Below, piece by piece: positions 32,798 through 42,349 of a stretch of DNA of 64,000 nucleotides; within the stretch, counting starts at the first letter, position 1, and each line of letters starts with the position of its first letter. Source of the DNA: Flavonifractor sp. AGMB03687 (GTDB lineage: Bacteria; Bacillota; Clostridia; Oscillospirales; Oscillospiraceae); assembly GCF_017811815.1 (NCBI RefSeq), contig NZ_JADKZI010000001.1, positions 186,001-250,000 of the forward strand, read 5' to 3'. A program made the translations under genes and the position numbers. The notes beneath the pieces are model-generated. The model was not told where the DNA came from, did no database searches, and saw only the letters and a list, made by a program, of their open reading frames with translations.

Positions 32798-33531
32798 CGT
32801 GCCTGCTCCTTTCTGCGCTGTGCGCGCTGCACCACATAACCGGCCTTGTCCAGGGCAGGCATCTCGCTTGGAAAGACATAAAGCGTGCCATGCTGCTCGG
32901 CCCTCTCGGCAGGAAAGCCCTGTGGGATATTCTCAAGAGAGTCCGAAACCGCGACGGTTCTGTATTTCCAGTCACGGGGGGATTGGTAGGCGAACAGGTG
33001 ATCCCCCGCCCGCCGGATACAGCAGGCGTCTTTCCCCTCATGCTGCCAAACATATTCGACCACAGCCGCTTTCTCCAGCACGAAACGAGGCTGGATCCCC
33101 TGCGCCAGTTCTGGCGCGATGGCATTGATGTATTTCACCATGTCACGGACATTGCCGCATTCAAATTCCGGCGCATCATAGCCATACCGCTCTGTAACGA
33201 GCGCCCACTTCATACACTCATGGGGACTATCCAAAGAGACGACAAAGTATTTTCCGTCACGTTCCCCGGTGAGAGGCTCAAACCGGACATCGTCATAGAG
33301 CGGTCCATCCAGCGGGCAGTTGTTCTTGAACCACACATAGTAGTTGTCCAGGATGAAGGGATCCGTGATCCCCAGCACCACGCTGGAGATCTTCTTCAGG
33401 CGGCTGGACAGGGCATCGTCCCGGCAGAACCAGTCGTACCAGCCGGCCTCACACTGAACAGTTCGGTCCCGGCTGCTGAAATCTCCAGCGCGAAATCGGT
33501 CCTGCCATGTCCGCACACTCATCTCATTCAT
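32794..33531 (-). CDS. Protein of unknown function (leading-region operon)
   Basis: A 245-residue protein without a motif I recognise. It has aromatic-rich blocks (AGWYDWFCRDDAL, YYVWFKNNCPLDGPLYDDVRF) and a C-terminal basic tail. The start overlaps the parB stop (ATGA), and the end overlaps the next gene, so it is translated as part of the operon. Confidence 0.6.
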   Translation of the reverse strand: MNEMSVRTWQDRFRAGDFSSRDRTVQCEAGWYDWFCRDDALSSRLKKISSVVLGITDPFILDNYYVWFKNNCPLDGPLYDDVRFEPLTGERDGKYFVVSLDSPHECMKWALVTERYGYDAPEFECGNVRDMVKYINAIAPELAQGIQPRFVLEKAAVVEYVWQHEGKDACCIRRAGDHLFAYQSPRDWKYRTVAVSDSLENIPQGFPAERAEQHGTLYVFPSEMPALDKAGYVVQRAQRRKEQAR

Positions 33532-34424
33532 AGCGTCCCCCTCTCCGGCAGAATACGCTCCATAAGGTCGGCAACGGCAGCAAACACACCGGCCAGTTCA
33601 TGGGACTCCTTGATGGTATCCTCCATTTCCTCCCTGGTCATGCGGGTGCATTGGACCCAGATCCGTACATTTTCCTCTGTGGGCGTCAACAGAACAGCCT
33701 TTTCATACGCCTTGCAGAACACACCGGCAATCTTGCTCTGACGGTCAATTTCCGCGTCCTTCTCCCGGATCTCCTTTTTTGCTTTTTCCAGCTCCACCAG
33801 TTCCAATGCCGCCTGCCCCTGCTCGTCCTCCGGCAAATCCTGTATCTGCCGGGTGATCTGATACCCCTGGTTGACGGACAATTCCTTTTTATCCAGGGCT
33901 TCCTTTACGGCGGCGGGGGCATGTTCGTCGATCTGCATTACCTTGCCCATTGTGCGCTCCCCAAGACCAACGGAGGAGGCCAGTTCCTTACGGGTGTCCA
34001 CAGGGGAGGAACCTTCCGGCAATGTTGCCGAAAGGTCTGTACGGGCGCCTTGGTTGGCCTTGGCTCTGGCCTCGATCTCCGGCCTCAGTTTTAAGGCGAT
34101 CTTGCCCAGCTCCCATTTGTCCAGATTACGGCGGCCCTTCTGGGTATCCAGCGCCCATTGCTTGGCCTCCAGCAGATCGTCAAAGGCAAACACCGCCATT
34201 TTGTAGGGCAGGCCATGCCGGGTGCAGATCCGCTGGCGGTTGTGGCCGTCTACGACGACCAGATCCTCGCTGACGATAATAGGCGCATAGCAGCCGTTTT
34301 GCAGGATATCCTTCTCCAGCGCGGCAAACTGCTCCCCACTGAGAGGGGGGAGCAGCTCCGCCAGTTCCGGCAGGATCGTGGGCGTCCGTTCCGCACTGGT
34401 ATACTCGGTTCCGGTATTCCGCAT
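33528..34424 (-). CDS. ParB/RepB/Spo0J-family nuclease-domain protein
   Basis: A 298-residue protein with an N-terminal ParB domain (GEQFAALEKDILQNGCYAPIIV, VVVDGHNRQRICTRHGLPY, about 30-85) and a helix-turn-helix part (SSVGLGERTMGKVMQIDEHAP). A helical region follows. It may bind sites on the ICE for partition or regulation. No ParA gene is next to it; ParM is encoded seven genes downstream. It lies 5 bases after ssb. Confidence 0.85.
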   Translation of the reverse strand: MRNTGTEYTSAERTPTILPELAELLPPLSGEQFAALEKDILQNGCYAPIIVSEDLVVVDGHNRQRICTRHGLPYKMAVFAFDDLLEAKQWALDTQKGRRNLDKWELGKIALKLRPEIEARAKANQGARTDLSATLPEGSSPVDTRKELASSVGLGERTMGKVMQIDEHAPAAVKEALDKKELSVNQGYQITRQIQDLPEDEQGQAALELVELEKAKKEIREKDAEIDRQSKIAGVFCKAYEKAVLLTPTEENVRIWVQCTRMTREEMEDTIKESHELAGVFAAVADLMERILPERGTL

Positions 34425-34429
34425 GGCGC

Positions 34430-34804
34430 TCAGGCCACAGCCACATCCATGTCCTCCGCAGACATGGACGCGGCGCCTTCCTCCATACGGCGGGGAGACA
34501 GGAATTCCACCTCTGTGGCTTTGATGAGGAAACCGGGCTGACGCTCCGGCTCGTCCGCAAAGGTGATGGTTTCAAAATCGCCGGAGGCGGCCAGCTTGCA
34601 GCCCTTCCAGGCAAACTCCGCGCAGCGTTCCGCCAGCGGGCCGCGGACCTTGATGGAGATGAAATCCGTCAGGCGGTTGCCCTCCTTGTCCCGGTAACGG
34701 CGATCCGACGCGATCCGCAGGATGGCATAGGGCTTTCCGGTGGCCTCATGAACCTTCAGTTCCACGTCGTTGGTCAGGTTTCCGATTGCTACGATCTTCA
34801 GCAT
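34430..34804 (-). CDS. ssb: Single-stranded DNA-binding protein
   Basis: A 124-residue OB-fold SSB (MLKIVAIGNLTNDVELKV, RIASDRRYRDKEGNRLTDFISIKVRG). It would coat the transferred strand in the recipient. The C-terminus lacks the typical DDDIPF tip and ends DMDVAVA. AAGGAG precedes the ATG. It is the first gene of the ParB-to-methyltransferase operon. Confidence 0.9.
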   Translation of the reverse strand: MLKIVAIGNLTNDVELKVHEATGKPYAILRIASDRRYRDKEGNRLTDFISIKVRGPLAERCAEFAWKGCKLAASGDFETITFADEPERQPGFLIKATEVEFLSPRRMEEGAASMSAEDMDVAVA

Positions 34805-34855
34805 AGGTACATTCTCCTTCTTTATTATTTAATGTAGGGTGAATTGGGGGATAAA

Positions 34856-34884
34856 AGCGCCACGGCCCACAGCGGGGCCGCGGC
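34856..34884 (-). terminator. Terminator after the SLH-protein gene
   Basis: A stem of GCC(A)CGGCCC and GGGGCCG(C)GGC (34859-34884) is followed on the minus strand by GCTTTTAT. It lies 12 bases after the stop of the surface-protein gene and separates it from ssb. Confidence 0.6.
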
Positions 34885-34896
34885 ACAGCGGACGAA

Positions 34897-37800
34897 TCAC
34901 TTGTCCCAGGTTTCGGGATCGGTGAGGATGGCGGTGTGGGGGTTGGCGGCCTCCAGCACCTGATAATAGGCCCAGTGGCGAGGAGACACATCAGGGAACG
35001 TCACCAGACGGCGGCGGTGCTCTGCGATGTAGTCCTCATCGGCCTCACGGCCCAGCAAGCGGTTGACGATGGTGACGACCTCCGCCCGGTCAATGGGATC
35101 ATCTGCCCGGAAGGTGCCGTCGCCGTAGCCCTCCACCCAGCCATGGATGGCGGCGTCCTTGATATACTCTGCCGCCCAATAGCCATCATTTACATCGTCA
35201 AAACCCTTGTACTGCTCTATGATTTCTTCGGCTCCATCGCAGTACACATCAAAGAACCGCGCCGCCATAGCGGTGAACTCGGCGCGGGTGATGGCCTTAT
35301 CGCCCCGATAGGTGCGGTCATTATAACCCACGGCCACGCCGTAGCCAGTCAGGTACTCCACATAGCCTGCATACCACACCTCCGAGTCAATATCCTTAAA
35401 CTTCACTTTATTTTCGCTGGGGATGCGCTCATCCAGTTTGTCGGAGAGCAGGCGGGCAAAGATGGCTGCGGCCTCGCTCCGGCTCATGCTGCGCTCTGGG
35501 CCGAAGGTGCCGTCTGTGTAGCCATAGATATAGGCCCCATGGTACTCTGTTTCCGTAACAGCGGGAACGGTGAGTTTGCCGTCCTCATCGGTTTCGCCGC
35601 GCTCACTCTGCCCCAGATCGCCCTTGACGATGATGGTCACGCTCTCCTGTGGGGCGCGCTTATTGTCCGTCACCGTAACGGTGATGCGGTTGTTCTCATC
35701 CATATCCACATCGTCGGGCAGAGTGACCGTAATATTGCCGCCCTTTCCGATGGACACTCCCGCATCCTCAATAGGCCGCCCAGTTTCGTGGTCCTCTACG
35801 GTGACGGTCAGGGTCCAGCAGTCGTCGTCCTCGTCCTCCCAGCCCACGGTGGCGTTTCCATTCCCGCTGGTCGTGCCGGTGGTACCAGGGACAGTGAGCT
35901 GTCCAGACTTGTCGGTCTTACCCTCGCAGTAATTGTCGTGCTTATCTGTCACCGCGATGAACATGCCCGGTGCGGCGCTCTTGTCCTTGGTGAGCAGGAC
36001 GGTAACGGTAGTCTGGCCGGCATAGTCCAGCAGGCGGGAACCCGGCAGGCGGATGGACAGTGTATCGTCTTTGTGGAGGATGACAGTGGCGTTGGCAACA
36101 GGGGCCTTGGTGTCGGTATCCGTGACGATTACCAGATATCCTCCCACAACGGCTTCGCCTTTGCTGTCTGTGGTAGCCTGATTGTAGATCTTCTCGATTT
36201 CCTCGGTTTCCAGTGTTTCGCCGCAGACGGTACATTCCTTATGCTTGCTGCCCTCGCTGCCGGTGGTAGGCTCCTTGTCGATGATCCAGTCACCGGGCTT
36301 GTGACCTGCCGCCTCGGTGTAGTCACCCTTATAGGTATCACCGCAGCGGGTACAGGTAAAGGTGGTGTAGCCCATTTCCGTACAGGTAGGCTTGGTCACT
36401 TCTTCGGTATAGTCATGGCCCAAAGCATTCTCAATGATTGCCCCGCAACGGGTACAGAGTTGGGGCTTGGTACAGGAGGCGGGTTCGCCAGGGATATGCC
36501 CCGCAGCTTCGTCGCCCTCCAAACGGGTGGCTCCACAGCGGATGCAGGTGTATTCGGTCATGCCCTCGCCGGTGCAGGTGGCCCCGGTGATCTCCGTACC
36601 CTCATCCCAGGAGTGGCCCAGAGGGGACGTGTAATCCGTGATAAAACTGGAACCGCAGCCCTCGCAGCGATGAATGGTCTTGCCGCCGCCCTCACAGGTA
36701 GCCGGGGTGGTCTTACTCGCATAATTGTGGGGCAGGGCCGCTGTGATATCCTCGATGTGGCGCTCCCCACAGACGGCGCACTCCCGCAGAGTGTAGCCGG
36801 GGTTGGCGCAGGTGGCAGAAACAACGGTGGTGGAAAACGCATGCTCGGTCTGAGGCAGGTCGGTTTCTTTCACATTACCGCACCGCTCACAAATATCAAT
36901 GGTCTTGCCGGGCACTTCACAGGTCGCATCTCGAATCACCACGCTCTGATGGGCGTGACCCAGCGCCGCCTCATAGTCCCGCTTTTCAATCTTGCCGCAG
37001 TCCGCGCAGAGATAGCGATCATAGCCCAGAGTCAGGCAGGTGGCAGGGACACGATCTAACAGCGTCCAGTTGTGATCTTCGCCGCAGGTGCCGTCACCGT
37101 CGGATTCCTCAGTGCTTTCATCCCGCAGATGGACATAGGCCACACCGTCCTCCACCATATCGGTGTCGTGGAAGGTGTAGGTGATTTTATAGTACACAGC
37201 ATAGTCCCCAGCTTCGGTATAGTTGGGGGCGCTGGTCAGGGTACAGGCGTCTGCACTGTGACCATAGCGAATGGCCGTGGTGACGCCGGCCTCGGAGAGA
37301 TCCGATACCGTGACCGTGTGGGGCTGTCCGTCCACCACGCCGAAGTAGTCCGCCACAACAGACTTGGCGGTGGTGTAGGCAGTTTCGGTATAGTCGCAGT
37401 CGGCGCAGGCGTCCATCTCCACAAAGCGGTCATGGGCCAACTCGGGACGGATGTTGCTCTCCATGTGGTGGCGCTCCAGCGTAGAATTTTCCTCTTTGAA
37501 GGTGCCGTAGCAGAATCCGCAGTACTCGCCGCTGGTAGTGGTGACACGATGATACTTGCTGTCTACCTGCTCGATGGCCTGTGTTTCGGGCAGCTCCTCA
37601 AAAAAATTGTTAGCGCAGTCATACAGCCAGTACACATTGTTTTGATAGCAGTAATCTTTCTTGCTCATATTGGTATTGATACCGCCGCAGGTTTCACATA
37701 CCGCTTTCGTCCAGTGATAGCCTGTATAGTAAGCGTCCTGCCCGGGCACGCCGTCTAAAACCGCGCCTTTCCCTTCGCCGCCGATCAAAGTTCCGTCTGA

Positions 37801-38097
37801 ATACCGGACATTCCGGCTCATGGCTGTCTGACCGTCCCGTGTATATTCCGGGGTGCGGAAGGCAAGGAAAGAGGTCTGCTGCTTACACTCCCTGCATTGA
37901 AAAGTTTCATGGGTGATTGTAGCATTAACATCCAGTTCATTGGTGCGGTTGTCCGCCTCCTGCCAATGCTCGGCAGGATCGTGATAACTGTTTTCCTGCG
38001 CAGCAAAGGCGCTGGGTACCATGCCGACGCACAGCACTGCCGTCAGCAGCAGGGCCGTTATGCGCTTCAGGCCATGCTTTTTTGTCTTGCTTTTCAA
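34897..38097 (-). CDS. Secreted SLH-domain surface protein with cysteine-pair repeats
   Basis: A 1,066-residue cell-surface protein. An apparent TTG start (38097) has GGAGG nine bases upstream. It is followed by a basic n-region and signal peptide ending VPSAFA. The middle (about 60-660) contains at least eight repeats with a C-x2-CG pair and partner cysteines (ERCGNVKETDL, AVCGERHIEDI, IRCGATRLEGD, TRCGDTYKGDY). Two or three Ig-like segments follow (about 680-850). Three C-terminal SLH motifs (YGYTDGTFGPERSMSRSEAAA and two relatives) would anchor it to wall polymers. It is likely cargo for adhesion or surface exclusion. Confidence 0.82.
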   Translation of the reverse strand: MKSKTKKHGLKRITALLLTAVLCVGMVPSAFAAQENSYHDPAEHWQEADNRTNELDVNATITHETFQCRECKQQTSFLAFRTPEYTRDGQTAMSRNVRYSDGTLIGGEGKGAVLDGVPGQDAYYTGYHWTKAVCETCGGINTNMSKKDYCYQNNVYWLYDCANNFFEELPETQAIEQVDSKYHRVTTTSGEYCGFCYGTFKEENSTLERHHMESNIRPELAHDRFVEMDACADCDYTETAYTTAKSVVADYFGVVDGQPHTVTVSDLSEAGVTTAIRYGHSADACTLTSAPNYTEAGDYAVYYKITYTFHDTDMVEDGVAYVHLRDESTEESDGDGTCGEDHNWTLLDRVPATCLTLGYDRYLCADCGKIEKRDYEAALGHAHQSVVIRDATCEVPGKTIDICERCGNVKETDLPQTEHAFSTTVVSATCANPGYTLRECAVCGERHIEDITAALPHNYASKTTPATCEGGGKTIHRCEGCGSSFITDYTSPLGHSWDEGTEITGATCTGEGMTEYTCIRCGATRLEGDEAAGHIPGEPASCTKPQLCTRCGAIIENALGHDYTEEVTKPTCTEMGYTTFTCTRCGDTYKGDYTEAAGHKPGDWIIDKEPTTGSEGSKHKECTVCGETLETEEIEKIYNQATTDSKGEAVVGGYLVIVTDTDTKAPVANATVILHKDDTLSIRLPGSRLLDYAGQTTVTVLLTKDKSAAPGMFIAVTDKHDNYCEGKTDKSGQLTVPGTTGTTSGNGNATVGWEDEDDDCWTLTVTVEDHETGRPIEDAGVSIGKGGNITVTLPDDVDMDENNRITVTVTDNKRAPQESVTIIVKGDLGQSERGETDEDGKLTVPAVTETEYHGAYIYGYTDGTFGPERSMSRSEAAAIFARLLSDKLDERIPSENKVKFKDIDSEVWYAGYVEYLTGYGVAVGYNDRTYRGDKAITRAEFTAMAARFFDVYCDGAEEIIEQYKGFDDVNDGYWAAEYIKDAAIHGWVEGYGDGTFRADDPIDRAEVVTIVNRLLGREADEDYIAEHRRRLVTFPDVSPRHWAYYQVLEAANPHTAILTDPETWDK

Positions 38098-38161
38098 ATG
38101 GGCGTTCCTCCTTTTTTGTATAGAAATTGCTGTTGGATATCTTTTGTTTACTTTTACTTGA

Positions 38162-39094
38162 TCACCGCCCCCTTTCCTGGCACTGCTGCACAAAGGTCAG
38201 ATAAGCGTTCCAGTCCTTACGGGAGGGAGGGGACAGCGTCTGCACGGCGTAGCCCTCTGCCGCGTATTTCCGACCCATGCGCTCTGCGGCCTCCTGGCCG
38301 GGGCGGTCGTGATCCAGGCAAAGGACGATTTTCCGTACTGCGGGATGTGCCCGAAGAAACTCCGATAGGCTACGGTCGTCCAGGCAGCACAGGGCCAGGG
38401 CGTTGCTGTGGAATCCCCTGTGCAGGGTGCAGTAACTCATGAGGTCGATGGGGGCCTCGAACACATACACGGTCCTGCTGTCCTGGGCATACGGCAGGCG
38501 GAAACCGACGGATTTGTCGCTGCCGGCGACGTCGCCTTTGAAACCGCTGCCGTCCCGGTCGTAGGTACCCCGCAGGCTGGCGAAGGCTACCTTGCCATCT
38601 GTCCCATAGCCAACGAACACACAGTTGTGATGCTCAGCGTCCTCATACAGCAGTCCGGCGTCGAAAAAGCTGCGGATAACGCGAGGAGCGATCCCACGCT
38701 TTTTCAGGTAGGCGTACACCCGGCGCGCATCGTTGTGTTTAGGTGGCAATTCGAACGATTTGGGCGGTTCCGGCGCTTGCTTGGGCGGCTTGCTCTGGTC
38801 CACAGGGGCATCTCTGGCGCGGCCATGGAAGGCCAGCAGTTCCTCTACCGCCTGGGGGAAACTCCTGCCGCAAAAATGCTGCAGGAAGGTGATGGCGTCC
38901 CCGCCCACTCTCTCGGAGTAGCGGTACCAGATGCGGCGGTTCTTGATCCGCAGACTGTCCATTTCTTTGGTGGAGTGGTAATGGCCCACCCGCGTCACGG
39001 TATAGCCGAGAGATGTCAGCAAATCTGGCAAGTCTGTCCCGCGGGCAATCTCCATCTCCTGTTCTGTGAAACGATTGGATTTCTGTTCCGACAT
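38162..39094 (-). CDS. Toprim-domain primase-like protein (DUF3991 type)
   Basis: A 310-residue protein of the DUF3991/Toprim group. The N-terminal part (ARGTDLPDLLTSLGYTVTRVGHYHSTKEMDSLRIKNR is the region) resembles the primase zinc domain but without the usual cysteine set. The Toprim part has VYVFEAPIDLMSY and VLCLDHDRPG. It may prime the complementary strand after transfer. GGAGGTG precedes the ATG at 39094; an extension to 39280 is not needed. Confidence 0.8.
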   Translation of the reverse strand: MSEQKSNRFTEQEMEIARGTDLPDLLTSLGYTVTRVGHYHSTKEMDSLRIKNRRIWYRYSERVGGDAITFLQHFCGRSFPQAVEELLAFHGRARDAPVDQSKPPKQAPEPPKSFELPPKHNDARRVYAYLKKRGIAPRVIRSFFDAGLLYEDAEHHNCVFVGYGTDGKVAFASLRGTYDRDGSGFKGDVAGSDKSVGFRLPYAQDSRTVYVFEAPIDLMSYCTLHRGFHSNALALCCLDDRSLSEFLRAHPAVRKIVLCLDHDRPGQEAAERMGRKYAAEGYAVQTLSPPSRKDWNAYLTFVQQCQERGR

Positions 39095-39174
39095 TTTTCC
39101 ACCTCCAGTTCCCTGCAAAACAGACCGCCCGGATCGTCCCTGTTGGACAATCCGGGCAGTTCTGGGATCCTGAT

Positions 39175-39498
39175 TTACTTGATTGTTCTCTTTTGGGGCG
39201 GCCCCTCCACATACTCGGATATGTCGCAGTCGCAGCCGATGAGCTGCCCACCGCACACGGGGCACCGCTCCGCGTCGCATCCCACATGGTGGTAATGGCC
39301 AGGCTTGGCGCCGCAGTCGTGGCAGCGGGCGTCCTCATACGCCATGCCGTCCACACCGTACTTGATACGGCGGTAGTATCGATCTCCGCATCGCACATGG
39401 GTCCAGGTGCAGCCATCCGCTTTTAGCATCCGCTGGCCGCAGGCTTTGCAGAGTGCGCCGCCAGCAGCGATAAAGGCATCGAGTTCACTCTGCTGCAT
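39175..39498 (-). CDS. Small zinc-ribbon protein
   Basis: A 107-residue protein with several cysteine pairs: CKACG, CHDCG, CPVCG and CDC. At least two zinc sites are likely. It overlaps the tandem RHH gene by 14 bases. The first 55 residues include [18 protein letters not shown]. Role unknown; DNA or protein binding in ICE replication is possible. Confidence 0.7.
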   Translation of the reverse strand: MQQSELDAFIAAGGALCKACGQRMLKADGCTWTHVRCGDRYYRRIKYGVDGMAYEDARCHDCGAKPGHYHHVGCDAERCPVCGGQLIGCDCDISEYVEGPPQKRTIK

Positions 39499-39901
39499 CC
39501 TCGTTGCCTCCTTCTATGGTTTCCCTGTTCTCGGACTCCACCTTGGTGTATGCCTCCTGATCCTCAGCGGGGGCGGGGATATCGTCAGGGGCGGCGTCCG
39601 CCGCCTGCTGCAAGGCGTTCTCGATCAGCCCCAGGACGAACTCCCGCTGTGTCACTTTGCGGCCCTGACGCTCGCTCTCCAAGGACAGGTAGTCCTTGAT
39701 CCGTTGAAACAGGTCCTCACTGATTTGAAATGCCATTGTTCTCGTCTGTGCCATGCCGTTTTTTCCTCCGTTTTCATAGTAACTGGTGAGCAGGTCTGTG
39801 ATGTACTCGCTGAGGGACTGGTTTGCCGCAACGCGCTCCGCTGTCACCCTGGCGTGTAGGGGTTCCGGGATCTGACAGGAAAGGCCCTTGGTCTGCTCCA
39901 T
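39485..39901 (-). CDS. Tandem ribbon-helix-helix DNA-binding protein
   Basis: A 138-residue protein with two RHH-like units: [33 protein letters not shown] is the first region (about 5-40) and [21 protein letters not shown]...[12 protein letters not shown] the second (about 54-100). An acidic tail ends GNEDAAE. Two domains in one chain suggest recognition of paired operator sites. The start at 39901 is chosen as the first ATG that precedes the RHH strand. Confidence 0.7.
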   Translation of the reverse strand: MEQTKGLSCQIPEPLHARVTAERVAANQSLSEYITDLLTSYYENGGKNGMAQTRTMAFQISEDLFQRIKDYLSLESERQGRKVTQREFVLGLIENALQQAADAAPDDIPAPAEDQEAYTKVESENRETIEGGNEDAAE

Positions 39902-40014
39902 GTCTGATTGCCTCCTTCCGTTGATTTGCAACGCAAGTATAGCCGGAAAGCATCACGAAAGCCATTACCAACACCACCAAGGAATGGCGGACAGACGAAT
40001 CAAATGCAACAATT

Positions 40015-41871
40015 TCATCCTGCAGTGGGGATCCGGAAATAGCCGGCCTCCTTGCGCTCATGGTAGAACTGTTCCACTGTCCGCAGGTTCCCTGTCACCG
40101 GCATCTCCGGCAGGGCCTCCGCCATGCTCTGAAAATATCTCCGGCCGAGGGCGGCGCGGGGATCCAGAACAGCGACGACACAGGTGTCCGTTTCCGTACG
40201 GATAGCCCGGCCAAAACCCTGCCGCAGTTTGATCTGCATTTCCGGGACAACAACGGAGCGCAGGAACTCCCGCAGGTTCGGGTAGTCCTTTCGCTCTTTT
40301 TCTTTTACAGCGTCCGGGTAGGCAAAGGGCAGGCGCGGGATGATGAGCAGGGACACACCGTCGCCAGCGAAGTCCAGCCCCTCCCATGCCGCGCCGGTGG
40401 CCAGCAGGATACTGCCGGGGGCGGCGCGAAAGGCTGTCAGAGTGCGGGCTGGGCACCGCCCCATCGTAAATACAGGAAAGGGCAGCGCTGCAGCCTGCAG
40501 CCGTTCCTTGACAGCAGACATGGCGAGATAGGATGTGAACATCACCAGAGCGTGGCCATGGGATGCCACCGCCAGTTGCCGGATCTGTGCAGCCAGCCGG
40601 TCATAGTAGTCCGCCGTGTCCAGTGGGATCGGATCTTGTGGTAGATAAAGGAGGCAGTTGCGCTGATAGTCAAAGGGGGACGGACACACAGTTTCTGTCA
40701 CGAGCCGCTCGCCTGTCAGGCCGGCGGCGGTGCGGAAACGGCTGAAATCCTTCCCAACAGCAAGGGTGCCGGAAGAAAGGACAATGGGCTGTTCCCGCCG
40801 CCAAAGCGTGGCCTGGAGCTGCGCGGTCAGTTCTGCCACTGTGCCGCACAGCATGGCCCCGCCGTGGTCATTGTCTGCTGCGTAGAAAATCATTTCAGGA
40901 TTCCCTAAATAAAAGAGGGATACTGTGGAGGCGACGGCAGACAGAAGACGCCAGGTTTCCTTGGTCAGCAGACCCTCCAGCTGTCGGCAGACCACTGTCA
41001 GGACTTGATGCGGCCGTTCCAGGAACATCTGGTAGGCATCAAATCCAGCCCCTTCTTCCACTGGAACTGACAGTTTTTCCGTCAGCGGCGCCACAGCTTC
41101 GGAGAGCAGTTCCGCTGCGAGGACATACCGCTCCACATGTAAACTGCGAACCAGCTCTGCAAAGTCCTGAGCCTTCAGCGTCACGCCAAACATCTGCCGG
41201 GCAGTTTCCGGCAGTTTGTGGGCCTCATCTATGATGATGGCTGCGCTGTCTGGAAGAATGGTTTTTTTCTTTTGGCTGCGGTGGATAAGATCTGCCATCA
41301 GGAGGTTGTGGTTACAGATCTGGACCGTATACTGTCCGCTCTGGCAGGTGTCCAGAAAGCAGTGATACCGGCAGTCCTTCAGCCGGCACCTGCACCGCTG
41401 CGGAACACAGATCCGCTCCCTGTCATAACTGCTCATCCCAGACATCTGGTCCAGATCCAGCACGTGCCGTGCGGCGTGCAGGGCTTGGTGGGCGGCGGGA
41501 TTTTTATGGCTGCCCTCCACCTGCCGGATCCGCCGTTCCAATCGGGCGTCACAGGCGTAGTGGGCCTTGCCCTTACGGATGACTGCCTCGATGGGTGCAG
41601 AGATCAGTTCCGCAGACAGCAGTACACCAGACAGAAGGGGCAGATATTCCTTCTGGATGGCATTCTGCAAAGCGATACTGGAAGTGGAAATCAGGATAGG
41701 CCGCTGCGGCTTGCCCTCTGCCGCCCGGCACTTGCCCAGCAGGATGCCGGCAGTCAGGTAAGCGAAGGTCTTGCCGATGCCGGTCCCAGCGTCGCATAGG
41801 GCGATGCCGCCGTCCAGCATGGTGTTCAGGATGCTGTGGCATAACCGGATCTGTTCCGGACGCTCCGTCAT
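40015..41871 (-). CDS. DinG/XPD-type ATP-dependent DNA helicase
   Basis: A 618-residue superfamily 2 helicase. Walker A is AGTGIGKT (28-35), the DEAH box is IIDEAHKLP, and a four-cysteine cluster (CVPQRCRCRLKDCRYHC) probably holds an iron-sulfur group. C-terminal motifs V-VI read ATGAAWEGLDFAGDG and LRQGFGRAIRTETD. It probably unwinds DNA during ICE replication or transfer. The same frame extends upstream to an ATG at 41946 (MKKYTHEKAHE) but is broken by TAA at 41913-41911, so the N-terminus may have been lost. Confidence 0.88.
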   Translation of the reverse strand: MTERPEQIRLCHSILNTMLDGGIALCDAGTGIGKTFAYLTAGILLGKCRAAEGKPQRPILISTSSIALQNAIQKEYLPLLSGVLLSAELISAPIEAVIRKGKAHYACDARLERRIRQVEGSHKNPAAHQALHAARHVLDLDQMSGMSSYDRERICVPQRCRCRLKDCRYHCFLDTCQSGQYTVQICNHNLLMADLIHRSQKKKTILPDSAAIIIDEAHKLPETARQMFGVTLKAQDFAELVRSLHVERYVLAAELLSEAVAPLTEKLSVPVEEGAGFDAYQMFLERPHQVLTVVCRQLEGLLTKETWRLLSAVASTVSLFYLGNPEMIFYAADNDHGGAMLCGTVAELTAQLQATLWRREQPIVLSSGTLAVGKDFSRFRTAAGLTGERLVTETVCPSPFDYQRNCLLYLPQDPIPLDTADYYDRLAAQIRQLAVASHGHALVMFTSYLAMSAVKERLQAAALPFPVFTMGRCPARTLTAFRAAPGSILLATGAAWEGLDFAGDGVSLLIIPRLPFAYPDAVKEKERKDYPNLREFLRSVVVPEMQIKLRQGFGRAIRTETDTCVVAVLDPRAALGRRYFQSMAEALPEMPVTGNLRTVEQFYHERKEAGYFRIPTAG

Positions 41872-42349
41872 GCCCCTTCGAGGCAGTAGGGTTTTGAAAA
41901 TATAGTCAATTTACTCATGGGCCTTTTCATGGGTATATTTCTTCATGGATACTTCCGTCCTTTTATCTTTTTTTCGTGTTCCCATCGCATTCGCACTCGC
42001 CCTCCGATGGGTTTGGGAACAATGCGGGCAGACCCCTGACAGGAGGGCCTCACGGGCATGTTTCCGGGATCTCTACTGCTTTCAATCCCAGAGCAGCGCC
42101 GCCTGTCTTACGCGCAGGCCGTGCTTGGTGTGTCATTATTTGAGCCGTCCCATCTCTTGCCCGGCCTGTCAGGGCCGGCCACAGGCTGAATCGCTCGCCG
42201 GCCGTTTGGACCGGGTCCTGGCGCGCGCTATGGGGTGGGTGCGGCTGCGTGTTACCCGCATTGCTGGTATGCACTTTTCAAGGAACAGTGGAGGGGGAGG
42301 TGTTTTCCCCCTTCACTTTCCTCCCGAAAAAAACGCCAAGTGAATACCC
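41872..42349 (-). other. Gene-poor stretch with remnants of coding sequence
   Basis: Between the sigma-like gene and the helicase no intact gene is supported. On the minus strand, in frame with the helicase, there are coding-like pieces separated by stops: SKRPASDSACGRP, HGLRVRQAALLW, SRKHAREALLSGVCPHCSQTH and MKKYTHEKAHE. CPHC suggests a former zinc-ribbon protein. GGCCTGTCAGGGCCGGCC is a short inverted repeat near 42166. Confidence 0.3.

Noticed and set aside
34936-37059. 707-codon plus-strand frame opposite the SLH protein
   Set aside because: Shadow of the repeat region; the minus-strand protein has a signal peptide and SLH motifs.
41945-42343. 132-codon plus-strand frame between the helicase and sigma-like genes
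   Set aside because: No ribosome site and no known motif beyond a chance CPACQG; the other strand shows better remnants of coding sequence.
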